IMG/VR virus record: IMGVR_UViG_3300042691_018210
Span: 1 to 38,464 of that record
DNA from: a virus
DNA: 38,464 nt
Direction: 5' to 3' (one strand)
Shown: positions 1-6,573 of the stretch, piece by piece
How the letters are laid out: every line of letters starts with the position of its first letter
Numbering within the stretch: position 1 is the stretch's first letter
Position numbers and translations under genes: made by a program
The notes under the pieces: generated by a model
What the model was told of the DNA's origin: nothing
The model's input: only the letters and a program-made list of their open reading frames with translations
The model's database searches: none

Positions 1-1
1 A

Positions 2-601
2 ACCGCCGAGCAGCGTAAAGCGGCTCAGGACTTAACCGGCAAGTTAATCACAACTAGCATCGGCGGCATTGCCGAGCGTGGGAAACTCAGTCAGATATCG
101 AAAGGTAAGGGAGGCATTGCCACGAACAAGCCTGCATTCATTCGTGGGCTTGTGGATAGTTGGCCAGATGAATCGACGATCATTTGGTGCAATTACAACG
201 AAGAGCAAGATTCAATGGAGCGGACATTTCCGGATGCCGTGTCGATCAGTGGCGATACGCCCGAATCAAAACGCATGGAGTACATTGATGCGTTCAAGAG
301 TGGAGCCGTCAAGGTTCTTATAAGCAAAGCCAAGATACTAGGATTCGGGCTTAATCTCCAAGTATGCACGCGGCAGGTATTTAGCGGCCTAAAAGACTCC
401 TACGAGGAATACTACCAAGCCATTAAGCGTTCCAATCGAATTGGCTCAACGAAGCCGCTTAATGTGCATATTCCAGTGACGGAATTAGAGATCCCGTTCG
501 TTGAAAACGTCCTACGTAAAGCGGATCGGGTTGAAGCCGATACGCTTGAGCAAGAGAACCTGTTTCGAGAAATTGGCCACGAGTGCTTAAAAGGAAAGTA
601 A
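2..601 (+). CDS. SNF2-family DNA helicase, C-terminal part (5' end cut by window)
   Basis: The reading frame is open from base 2 and carries the second helicase lobe. After an entry segment TAEQRKAAQDLTG come IIWCNYNEEQ (motif IV region), VLISKAKILGFGLNLQ (motif V) and a motif VI-like stretch, YYQAIKRSNRIGSTKPLNVH, with the arginine-finger spacing of phage SNF2 helicases. The protein is an ATP-dependent double-stranded DNA translocase, probably used in replication or recombination. It continues in frame from the last codon of the window (see 37641-38464), which suggests one protein of about 474 residues encoded across the contig ends. The gene ends one base before the methyltransferase gene, as in many phage early operons. 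Confidence 0.85.
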   Translation, partial: TAEQRKAAQDLTGKLITTSIGGIAERGKLSQISKGKGGIATNKPAFIRGLVDSWPDESTIIWCNYNEEQDSMERTFPDAVSISGDTPESKRMEYIDAFKSGAVKVLISKAKILGFGLNLQVCTRQVFSGLKDSYEEYYQAIKRSNRIGSTKPLNVHIPVTELEIPFVENVLRKADRVEADTLEQENLFREIGHECLKGK

Positions 602-602
602 C

Positions 603-1511
603 ATGCTACTAAATGACGATCAAAACTTCCACGTACACCACGGCGACTGCATACCTCACATGCTCGATGTTATGCCAGAATCGAGCGTGGATTTCGCGGT
701 ATTCAGTCCTCCTTTTCCCGCTCTCTATGCCTATTCAGATGCCGTTGGTGATATCGGCAACGTCGACACAATGGGCGATGAGGCCAAGGTACATCTATCG
801 TTTTTCTTCAATGGACTGTATCGTGTACTCAAACCTGGACGAGCGGCAATTGTGCACGTTATGCAGATTCCACGAATGAAGCGTAGCGGCGGCGTTGGGC
901 TCTGCGATTTTCGCGGGCTCAATATTCGCGTTGCCGAGCGTGCTGGATTAGTATACGAGTACGACTGGAGCGTGAGGAAGAACCCGCAGGCACAAGCGAT
1001 CCGCACACGAAGCCGTGAATTGCAATTTGCTGGACTTGAAAACGACCGAGCGGCACAACGGGGAACGCTTCAAGATTACCTCATCAAGTTACGTAAGCCC
1101 GGTGAAAACGCAGTCAAGATCGACAGCGAAAATCAAGTGAGCCGCAATGACTGGATTGCGTGGGCTGAAGGGTGTTGGGATGATATTCAAGAGACAGACA
1201 CGCTCAATACCGCAGCCGCCAAAAGCGATGACGATACGCGGCATATTTGCCCACTGCAACTTGAAGTGATTCGGCGTTGCGTGCTGCTTTACACCAATCC
1301 AGGTGAAATTGTATTCAGCCCGTTCACTGGAATCGGTAGTGAAGGTTATGTATCGCTCGGCGGTAAGTCACCAAAGACAGGGCGAAGCATTGCAGACACA
1401 CGCCGATTCTATGGTTGTGAACTGAAGCCGGAATACCACAAGCAAGCCCTGAAGAACTTAAATAAGGCGGTTGAGCAATCCCAGTCGACGAAAGAGGCTC
1501 TCTTGTTTTAA
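603..1511 (+). CDS. site-specific DNA methyltransferase (beta class, N4-cytosine or N6-adenine)
   Basis: This is a 302-residue protein with the permuted motif order of beta-class DNA amino-methyltransferases. The catalytic motif IV, SPPF, lies at residues 35-38 (DFAVFSPPF) and the SAM-binding motif I (FSPFTGIGSE) is near residues 238-247, followed by RRFYGCELKPEY, which resembles motif X/II ends of this class. SPP[YFW] is more typical of N4-cytosine enzymes, DPP[YFW] of N6-adenine enzymes, so N4-cytosine is favoured but not proven. ATG at 603 follows the helicase stop by one base, so the two are probably co-translated. No cognate restriction enzyme is adjacent; protection of phage DNA from host restriction is the likely role. 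Confidence 0.85.
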   Translation: MLLNDDQNFHVHHGDCIPHMLDVMPESSVDFAVFSPPFPALYAYSDAVGDIGNVDTMGDEAKVHLSFFFNGLYRVLKPGRAAIVHVMQIPRMKRSGGVGLCDFRGLNIRVAERAGLVYEYDWSVRKNPQAQAIRTRSRELQFAGLENDRAAQRGTLQDYLIKLRKPGENAVKIDSENQVSRNDWIAWAEGCWDDIQETDTLNTAAAKSDDDTRHICPLQLEVIRRCVLLYTNPGEIVFSPFTGIGSEGYVSLGGKSPKTGRSIADTRRFYGCELKPEYHKQALKNLNKAVEQSQSTKEALLF

Positions 1512-1514
1512 CAA

Positions 1515-1571
1515 ATACCACCCAGAATTTGTTACAGCTTACCGCCCGTCGCAACGGCGTGGTGGTGTTTT
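1515..1571 (+). terminator. terminator-like hairpin after the methyltransferase gene
   Basis: ATACCACC at 1515-1522 can pair with GGTGGTGT at 1561-1568 (8 bp, one G-U), with a small inner hairpin CCGT-CGCA-ACGG, followed by four T at 1568-1571. The site lies between the methyltransferase stop and the next promoter, where an operon end is expected. The outer loop is long and the T-run short, so it may be weak. Confidence 0.45.
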
Positions 1572-1610
1572 GGCGGATTGACGGCGGGTGAAATGCCGAA
1601 TCGCGGTAAT

Positions 1611-1638
1611 TTGACGAAAAATAGAATTTTGCTATAAT
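1611..1638 (+). promoter_or_regulatory. sigma70-type promoter of the three-Cys cassette
   Basis: TTGACG at 1611-1616 and TATAAT at 1633-1638 are 16 bp apart, close to the bacterial housekeeping consensus. Transcription would start near 1645, immediately before the structured RNA and about 100 bases before the TcmP-like gene. Confidence 0.8.
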
Positions 1639-1644
1639 ACACGT

Positions 1645-1745
1645 AACATTGGTTGACCGCCGGTGTAACCGAACAATAGCCCATTCCGTTTGTGTCTTTG
1701 TGCTCTCGCACTATCGGCGGTCAAAACAAACGGAGTGGGCTTTTT
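1645..1745 (+). ncRNA. structured RNA 1: interlocked A-B-A'-B' leader or small RNA
   Basis: The sequence has two long, perfectly placed complementary pairs that interleave. A is TTGACCGCCG (1653-1662) with A' CGGCGGTCAA (1715-1724), 10 of 10 pairs. B is AGCCCATTCCGTTT (1678-1691) with B' AAACGGAGTGGGCT (1728-1741), 14 pairs with one G-U, followed by five T (1741-1745), so B-B' alone looks like an intrinsic terminator. Between B and A' is a small hairpin GTGC-TCTC-GCAC (1700-1711). A-A' and B-B' use different bases, so they could form together as a pseudoknot. RNA 2 at 4459-4564 has the same plan with different stem sequences. It has its own promoter upstream and the TcmP-like start at 1748 downstream, so it could be an attenuating leader or a terminated small RNA of about 100 nt. 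Confidence 0.7.
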
Positions 1746-1747
1746 CT

Positions 1748-2587
1748 ATGAGGCTATTGACCGTGAGTAAGAGCGATTTAGTGGGACGATCCCACAGAAC
1801 TCCAATTAAGCATTTTTTGCTTAATGCCATTGTTGGTAAAGTAATTGGCGTACTTGGGGTACAGTCCCCAAAGGTTCCATGCAAGGCTAATCCATTTTAT
1901 TGTGTCGATCTTTGCGGTGGCGACGGATTTGAGCCTGAAGATGGTAGCCACGAGGCATCGCCAAAGATTCTATTCAAGCACTGCAATTATCTACGTAGTA
2001 ACTACGGAAAGGAGTCGTTTCTTGATGTTATTGAAAAGCATCCGTTTGCATTTGCGGAACTACAAAAGAACTGCGAAGTAGAGCAGCGGCACAGCTGGTT
2101 TAAGTTAGTCAACGGTGATGCTCGTGAGTTTACGCTGCCAAAACTGAAAGAGAACCAAGCGGCGTTTGTTCATTGTGACCCTAACGCGGTTAGCCAAATG
2201 CCACTAACAAAGCAACTTGTATCATCATGGAATGCGTACACGATGTATCTTGTCACGCTTGGGTGTAATGCACAAGGCGTTAAGCGCAATATGTCACGCG
2301 AAGATCGTGAGCAATGGTTTATGTACACGGAATCATTGTGTGCTTTCCTGCCTAGAAATCACGACGCGGTACTGTTTTGGTTGCAACGCGACGATCACCA
2401 ATGGGCATACTTACTAAGCCTACCAAAAGTTTGGCGAGATGATTTTGTGAAGATGGCGATCAACAACACGGTCAAGCATTGGCCGAAGGGGATTGGATCA
2501 ATTTCGTATCGCAGCGATCCAAATGGCTTTGAGCGAGAAGTTCGTCGGTTATTCCTAACAAGTGCGGAGCTGCAAAATGGTCAATGA
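1748..2587 (+). CDS. TcmP-like protein (three-Cys-motif partner, SAM-methyltransferase-like fold)
   Basis: This 279-residue protein has a Rossmann methyltransferase-like arrangement: a glycine-rich strand-turn FYCVDLCGGDG (residues 50-60), VNGDAREF (121-128) and FVHCDPNA (140-147). The order and the neighbour, a CX3CX2C DUF5131 protein, match the family annotated as three-Cys-motif partner TcmP, whose biochemical role is not established. The frame is open further upstream to a TTG at 1649, but that stretch translates the structured RNA and is probably not coding. ATG at 1748 has GGAG at 1732-1735. The gene overlaps the next one by 11 bases. Assignment to TcmP is from pattern recognition; a more distant methyltransferase is the alternative. 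Confidence 0.65.
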   Translation: MRLLTVSKSDLVGRSHRTPIKHFLLNAIVGKVIGVLGVQSPKVPCKANPFYCVDLCGGDGFEPEDGSHEASPKILFKHCNYLRSNYGKESFLDVIEKHPFAFAELQKNCEVEQRHSWFKLVNGDAREFTLPKLKENQAAFVHCDPNAVSQMPLTKQLVSSWNAYTMYLVTLGCNAQGVKRNMSREDREQWFMYTESLCAFLPRNHDAVLFWLQRDDHQWAYLLSLPKVWRDDFVKMAINNTVKHWPKGIGSISYRSDPNGFEREVRRLFLTSAELQNGQ

Positions 2588-3998
2588 GACACTAGAAGAT
2601 ATTATTAAGCACTACCCAGAAATCACTGGCATTCATCCTGCTTGTACTGCCGTTCCCGCTATTGAAAAGGAAGACCAGGACGCATTGGAAAAAGACATAG
2701 CGAACAATGGACTTCTCGATGCTGTAACGCTTACGCAGGATGGATTGCTACTTGACGGACGCAACCGACTGATTGCGTGCCATAAGGCAGCCGTTGAAGT
2801 GCGATTTACTAAATTCGGTGGCGACCCGTGGGAGTATGCCTACGCCAAGAATATCGCTCGTCGTCATTTACCGATGGCGGCAAAGTGTGCGTTTGGTGAA
2901 GCGTGGGCTGATGACGAAAAGACAAAAGCCAAAGCACGGCAAGCAGAAAACGCAAAACGCAATCAACCTCAGAACGTGGAAATGTTTCCACCTTTAGAGA
3001 ACACTGGTAAGTCTCGTGATGCCATTGCCGAGCGTATCGGCGTGAGCGGTCGAACGTATGAGAAATACGAACAAGCGAAACTGCACGCACCGCCCGAAAT
3101 TATCGACAAGATGCGTCGCAATGAGATTAGTATTGACGCAGCCTACAAAGAAGCTAGAAAGGTCAAGGATCAAAAAGAGTCTTTGCCGATTGAGCAACCA
3201 AAGCAGAAATCTACGGATCACCAAACGCTAATTATCACAGCCAGCGGCAAGGAGTCGTTTATTGCGTTGCCTCAAAAGGTTGTATTTAATCAGACAAATG
3301 ACTCTGTTGATTGGGCGTCATGGACTTGGAATCCCGTTACAGGCTGTGAGCATGGGTGCAGATTTTGCTACGCACGCGAAATTGCAAACAGCGAGCGAAT
3401 GGCTCCATATTATCCAAACAAGTTTGAGCCAACATTCCATCCCTATCGACTAAGTGCACCAAAAAACACAAGTAAGCCAAAAAGCGATGACACTCGTGAT
3501 GGGCGTGTATTTGTGTGCTCGATGGCCGATTTGTTTGGTAAGTGGGTGCCAAACGCTTGGATTGAATCGGTATTTAAGGCGTGCTTAGATTCGCCTGAAT
3601 GGGAATATTTGTTTCTTACAAAATGGCCCGCTCGATACTCTAAGATGCCGCTGATTAAGAAGGCTTGGTACGGTGCAAGTATTATTCAGCAAAGCGACGT
3701 TAAACGTGTTGAATCAGATATGGCAAAGATTGATTCAGGTGATGTTATCAAATGGATAAGTCTTGAGCCAATGCTAGGTCCAATTAAATTTGAGGACATA
3801 AGTTGGTGCAACCTCGTAGTGATCGGGGCTCAAACCTCCACAAATCAGCCGGATGGATTTGTACCGTCATTCTCGCCACACTACGATTGGGTGCATGATA
3901 TTGTGGAGCAATGCCGAGAGTTTTGCGTTCCTTACTACTTAAAAGAGAACCTGCTTTCAAATCCAGGTATGACTCTTCCGAAGCAATCTCCAAAATGA
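2577..3998 (+). CDS. ParB/Srx domain fused to DUF5131 (phage Gp37/Gp68) radical-SAM-like protein
   Basis: This is a 473-residue two-domain protein. Residues about 18-110 form a ParB/sulfiredoxin-type domain with the signature DGRNRLIACHKA (60-71) and a following ARRHLPM segment; residues 146-195 contain a KorB/ParB-like HTH (RDAIAERIGVSGRTYEKYEQA). After a linker, residues 243-460 match DUF5131: WTWNPVTGCEHGCRFCYARE with C257, C261 and C264 in the CX3CX2C pattern of radical SAM 4Fe-4S clusters, then VFVCSMADLFG, YLFLTKWP and WISLEPMLGPI. ATG at 2577 is preceded by CGGAG (2565-2569). Neighbours are a TcmP-like protein and an HNH protein. The chemistry is unknown; nucleic-acid modification is my inference from the DNA-binding and radical-SAM parts. 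Confidence 0.8.
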   Translation: MVNETLEDIIKHYPEITGIHPACTAVPAIEKEDQDALEKDIANNGLLDAVTLTQDGLLLDGRNRLIACHKAAVEVRFTKFGGDPWEYAYAKNIARRHLPMAAKCAFGEAWADDEKTKAKARQAENAKRNQPQNVEMFPPLENTGKSRDAIAERIGVSGRTYEKYEQAKLHAPPEIIDKMRRNEISIDAAYKEARKVKDQKESLPIEQPKQKSTDHQTLIITASGKESFIALPQKVVFNQTNDSVDWASWTWNPVTGCEHGCRFCYAREIANSERMAPYYPNKFEPTFHPYRLSAPKNTSKPKSDDTRDGRVFVCSMADLFGKWVPNAWIESVFKACLDSPEWEYLFLTKWPARYSKMPLIKKAWYGASIIQQSDVKRVESDMAKIDSGDVIKWISLEPMLGPIKFEDISWCNLVVIGAQTSTNQPDGFVPSFSPHYDWVHDIVEQCREFCVPYYLKENLLSNPGMTLPKQSPK

Positions 3999-4309
3999 AA
4001 TACAGCACGTATGCCGAATATTTAGTATTACCGGAATACAGAGCAGTCTGTCGTATTGTCGCGGAGCGATCACAGGGCTTGTGTGAGTTTTGCGGCGATA
4101 CGGCAGACGATTTTCATCACGTGAAGTATTGTAAATGGGGCAAAGTTGATACACCTGATAACCTACTGCACGTATGCCGTGAGTGTCACGAAAATGAGCA
4201 TACATGCCACGGGTGCGGCGGCTACCTAAAAGCTGAAGCGATAAAAAAGCGATCAAAGTTTTGCCGACAATGCCGAGACAATGGACTAGATAAGGCAGTA
4301 TCAAATTGA
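3995..4309 (+). CDS. HNH-type zinc protein, putative endonuclease
   Basis: This 104-residue protein contains CEFCG (C30, C33), HH at 41-42, DNLLHVCRECHENEH (55-69) with N56, C61, C64, H65 and H69, then two more CxxC pairs (71/74 and 90/93). The Cys-His-His-Asn-CxxCH order is that of the HNH/McrA-like nuclease fold, in which two CxxC pairs hold zinc. ATG at 3995 overlaps the stop of the ParB-DUF5131 gene (ATGA), implying coupled translation and a functional link. It may nick or cut DNA, or act as a zinc-binding partner without nuclease activity. Extra CxxC pairs at the C-terminus are a second zinc ribbon. Confidence 0.7.
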   Translation: MKYSTYAEYLVLPEYRAVCRIVAERSQGLCEFCGDTADDFHHVKYCKWGKVDTPDNLLHVCRECHENEHTCHGCGGYLKAEAIKKRSKFCRQCRDNGLDKAVSN

Positions 4310-4404
4310 AAGCATCTACCCCCGAACTACTCAAATTCCAGAAGCTCATGCGTCGCTTAAAAGAAACTCGGCGTGGCGTCATTGGCAGATTTACGGCGGA
4401 GTGA
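4306..4404 (+). pseudogene. short ORF, possibly a gene remnant
   Basis: A TTG at 4306 overlaps the HNH stop (TTGA) and opens a 32-codon frame whose product includes ELLKFQKLMRRLKETRRGV. The pattern KFxxLxRRL...RxxVxG is reminiscent of the start of larger phage replication-associated proteins, but the frame stops after 32 residues just before the next promoter. It could be a decayed gene or a genuine small peptide; no strong ribosome binding site is visible. Confidence 0.3.
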
Positions 4405-4423
4405 AACGCGGATTGTGAGTAAC

Positions 4424-4452
4424 TTGACGACCTCTTGACAACTTGTTATAAT
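4424..4452 (+). promoter_or_regulatory. sigma70-type promoter of the replication operon
   Basis: TTGACG (4424-4429) and TATAAT (4447-4452) are separated by exactly 17 bp, a near-consensus promoter. A second TTGACA lies inside the spacer at 4435-4440. Transcription is expected to begin near 4459, just before structured RNA 2. Confidence 0.85.
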
Positions 4453-4458
4453 CGTGCT

Positions 4459-4564
4459 AAGTCGATGTGGAAGTCGGCAAAAAGAACACAATACACGCCC
4501 CAACTAGTGCACTCTTTGCGTACTCACGCACCGACTTCCACACGCACTGGTTGGGGTGTTTTTT
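4459..4564 (+). ncRNA. structured RNA 2: same interlocked architecture as RNA 1
   Basis: A is TGTGGAAGTCGG (4466-4477) with A' CCGACTTCCACA (4531-4542), 12 of 12 pairs. B is 4495-4510 (core GCCCCAACTAGTGC) with B' 4544-4559 (GCACTGGTTGGGGTGT), 16 pairs of which two are G-U, followed by six T (4559-4564). The central hairpin between B and A' is TGCGT-ACTC-ACGCA (4517-4530). Order, spacing and the central hairpin match RNA 1 at 1645-1745, while the stem sequences differ, as expected of a conserved structure. The GIY-YIG start codon follows at 4580. Leader-type attenuation or a free small RNA are both possible. Confidence 0.7.
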
Positions 4565-4579
4565 GTAAGGTGTTCAGGG

Positions 4580-5014
4580 ATGGAAATTGACGACGATCCG
4601 TTTTTAAGTCGTGAAGAACTAGAACAGAAGGCGGCATTATTTCTCAAGGCGTACAACTGGCTTGAGCATCCAGTTGAAAGGATGAGAGCAGCGTTTAGTT
4701 TATTTGATATTGATTTTTCAATAGAAACAAATCCGCTGTTTTTGCCTAGCGAGCCAGGGGTTTATGTGTTCTACAGCGAAGATGATCTGCTTTATGTCGG
4801 CAAATCCAAAAATCTGAAGGCACGCTGTTCAAGGCACGATAAACCATGCACGGATCACATTGGGTTTGGCGTGTGCGTAGAGCGATTGATTTCACTTCGA
4901 GAGGTCCAGTTGATTTCGGTATTGCGTCCACTTTGGAATTGCGAATCAAAAGACGCGACTGACGTTGGCTTTTTCAGTCAGCCAACCAAATCAATTAAAT
5001 GGAGTTATGAGTAA
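4580..5014 (+). CDS. GIY-YIG nuclease-domain protein
   Basis: In this 144-residue protein the GIY-YIG domain occupies about residues 57-122: GVY (60-62), LYVGKSKNLKAR (71-82, the YIG strand and catalytic arginine R82), E108 in LREVQLISVLRP, and N120 in the C-terminal strand. All key residues of the fold are present, so a single-strand nicking or structure-specific nuclease is plausible. About 55 residues precede the domain with no recognised motif. ATG at 4580 follows a purine-rich CAGGG; the frame upstream runs into the RNA terminator T-run and is not used here. It leads the replication operon, so a role in DNA processing rather than a selfish homing enzyme is possible, but either could hold. 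Confidence 0.75.
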   Translation: MEIDDDPFLSREELEQKAALFLKAYNWLEHPVERMRAAFSLFDIDFSIETNPLFLPSEPGVYVFYSEDDLLYVGKSKNLKARCSRHDKPCTDHIGFGVCVERLISLREVQLISVLRPLWNCESKDATDVGFFSQPTKSIKWSYE

Positions 5015-5811
5015 TGCCACGAATACGAACAATCAAGCCTGAGTTTTGGCGTAACAGACAACTTGCAGAGTTACCTGAATTCACTCGCCTAGTTGCAATT
5101 GCATTACTAAACATCGCGGACGATGAAGGGTATTTTGAGGCCGACGCAATGCTAATTCGCGGTGATGTTTTTCCGTACCTGGAAGACTACCGTAGTATTA
5201 CCGTAGCACTACGGGAGTTATCTAGTATTGATTATGTGTGCCTACGAACCACCCACGAGAAGGGTGTAATTGGCGTGATCCCGGCCTTCAAGAAGCACCA
5301 AGTCATAAACAAACCAGCAAAGAGCAAATTGAAGGAAATATACGACAAAACATTGGATATTCCTGCATTACATGAAGACTCCCGTAGTCCTACCGTCGTG
5401 CTACCGGACGACTCCCTGCTGGAACAGGGAACAGGGAACAGGGAAAAGGAAGTGGAAAAGGAAAAGGAAGCACCCCCTGAGTCCCCCAAGGGGGAAACTA
5501 TTGTTGAAAAACAAAAGCGAACCTCTGAGCCAGGATACGACGCTGGTACATACCGATTCAGTGGCCACCTAGACACCCCAGAAGTGCACGACGCATTCCA
5601 GCGGTACGTAGCGATGCGAAAGGCGAAGGGCAAGCGAGATAGGGCAACACTTGGAGCCTGCGAGCAGATTGAGCGTGATTTCCAGGATTACTCAGCGGCG
5701 GATTTGGTTGCGGCATTGGGCCGGTCAATTGTTTCGTCGTGGAATGGAGTTTTTAAGCCTGACAAGAGCACGAAGCGGCCTCCGCCAAGAGAGGGCGAAT
5801 TTGTTTTCTGA
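5014..5811 (+). CDS. phage replisome organiser / replication initiation protein-like
   Basis: The 265-residue protein begins MPRIRTIKPEFWRNRQLAEL and contains RLVAIALLNIADDEGYFEAD followed by a winged-helix-like segment (SITVALRELSSIDYVCL). This opening is the hallmark of phage replisome organiser proteins (DnaD/O-like). Residues about 140-175 form a highly charged linker rich in E, K and P, and the C-terminal 90 residues (FQRYVAMRKAKGKRDRATLG) form a helical domain. The start overlaps the previous stop (TAATG). The likely role is binding of the phage origin and recruiting the helicase with help of the next gene. An origin was not identified, though origins often lie inside such genes; the low-complexity AAGGAAAAGG-type run at about 5440-5470 would be a place to look. 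Confidence 0.7.
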   Translation: MPRIRTIKPEFWRNRQLAELPEFTRLVAIALLNIADDEGYFEADAMLIRGDVFPYLEDYRSITVALRELSSIDYVCLRTTHEKGVIGVIPAFKKHQVINKPAKSKLKEIYDKTLDIPALHEDSRSPTVVLPDDSLLEQGTGNREKEVEKEKEAPPESPKGETIVEKQKRTSEPGYDAGTYRFSGHLDTPEVHDAFQRYVAMRKAKGKRDRATLGACEQIERDFQDYSAADLVAALGRSIVSSWNGVFKPDKSTKRPPPREGEFVF

Positions 5812-5847
5812 TTTTCCCAACTGCGAAAACTGACGATAGGACGAAAA

Positions 5848-6363
5848 ATGAATCAAACCGAAGCATCCGACATCATGGCTGAACTTAAATCAATGTTTCC
5901 TGACTGGACCGCGTGGGCTCGTGCACTACCCGACCTGCCAGCCACGTCAAGAGTCTGGACCAAATCCCTAATGACCCAAGACAAGCACGATGTGCTCGAC
6001 ATCATCGACGATTACACAACCGGCAAGCGTAAGGCTCCCACGAGCTACGAGTACGAGCGGCTGATTTTTGGAATCGTCGCGGCGGCTCGTGAGATTCGGG
6101 ACAAGGACACACAACGCAGTGAGCAGCAGCAGCGTATTCGTTCATGGCACGACGAGCAGGATGCAGCAGCGAAGCGACGAGCCGAATACAAGACGATCCG
6201 TGACCGTGGCATGGGGTGGGCCGCGAAAGAGTTTGAGCGGTTAGTGAATTTGCGAATTTCTGAGACTGGTCGACCACGTTCCCAGTGGACGAGCGACGAT
6301 GACTCGTGGTATCGTGAGCAGATGGCAGAAGTGGTCAAGCAAGTGGGGGAGATGAGATGCTAA
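5848..6363 (+). CDS. helicase-loader / G39P-inhibitor-like protein
   Basis: In this 171-residue protein, residues 1-75 (EASDIMAELKSMFPDW, then VWTKSLMTQDKHDVLDIIDDY and a PTSYEYERLI segment) resemble the N-terminal domain of phage replicative helicase loaders/inhibitors such as SPP1 G39P. The middle is a long charged helix (KDTQRSEQQQRIRSWHDEQD). Its position directly after the replisome organiser fits loading of a DnaB-type helicase; no phage DnaB is present, so it would load the host helicase. A purine-rich stretch at 5836-5844 precedes the ATG. Similarity is by pattern only. Confidence 0.5.
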   Translation: MNQTEASDIMAELKSMFPDWTAWARALPDLPATSRVWTKSLMTQDKHDVLDIIDDYTTGKRKAPTSYEYERLIFGIVAAAREIRDKDTQRSEQQQRIRSWHDEQDAAAKRRAEYKTIRDRGMGWAAKEFERLVNLRISETGRPRSQWTSDDDSWYREQMAEVVKQVGEMRC

Positions 6364-6572
6364 TTAGGATTGTTCAACATAAAGATTGGGCGAACAAGTT
6401 TATGCGACTTGAAAATACGACGATTGCCGATTGTGCTCGGCTTGCCTCTGAGCGTTTCAGCGATCCGGGGCCGTGGATTGTGTCCGATGAACACTGCAAT
6501 CACGAACTAACGTGTGAGCGTGTGACCGAGTGGCGTGTTGTGAGTTTGCGTGGAAATGCGGAGGGGGTGTGA
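6357..6572 (+). CDS. small conserved-looking protein of unknown function
   Basis: This 71-residue protein contains WANKFMRLENTTIADCARLA and ends in a Cys/His pair region (DEHCNHELTCERV). It overlaps the preceding gene by 7 bases, with a purine-rich GGGGAG just upstream as ribosome binding site. I do not recognise the family. It sits among replication accessory genes. Confidence 0.6.
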   Translation: MLIRIVQHKDWANKFMRLENTTIADCARLASERFSDPGPWIVSDEHCNHELTCERVTEWRVVSLRGNAEGV

Positions 6573-6573
6573 G

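Noticed and set aside
1649-1747. N-terminal extension of the TcmP-like protein from TTG 1649
   Set aside because: It would translate the structured RNA, starts within about five bases of the predicted transcript start and lacks a ribosome binding site.
5440-5475. Direct repeats AACAGGGAACAGGGAA / AAGGAAAAGG inside the replisome organiser gene as an origin
   Set aside because: The repeats are short and encode a charged linker. They remain only a place to look, since no strong iteron pattern or AT-rich unwinding region is clear.
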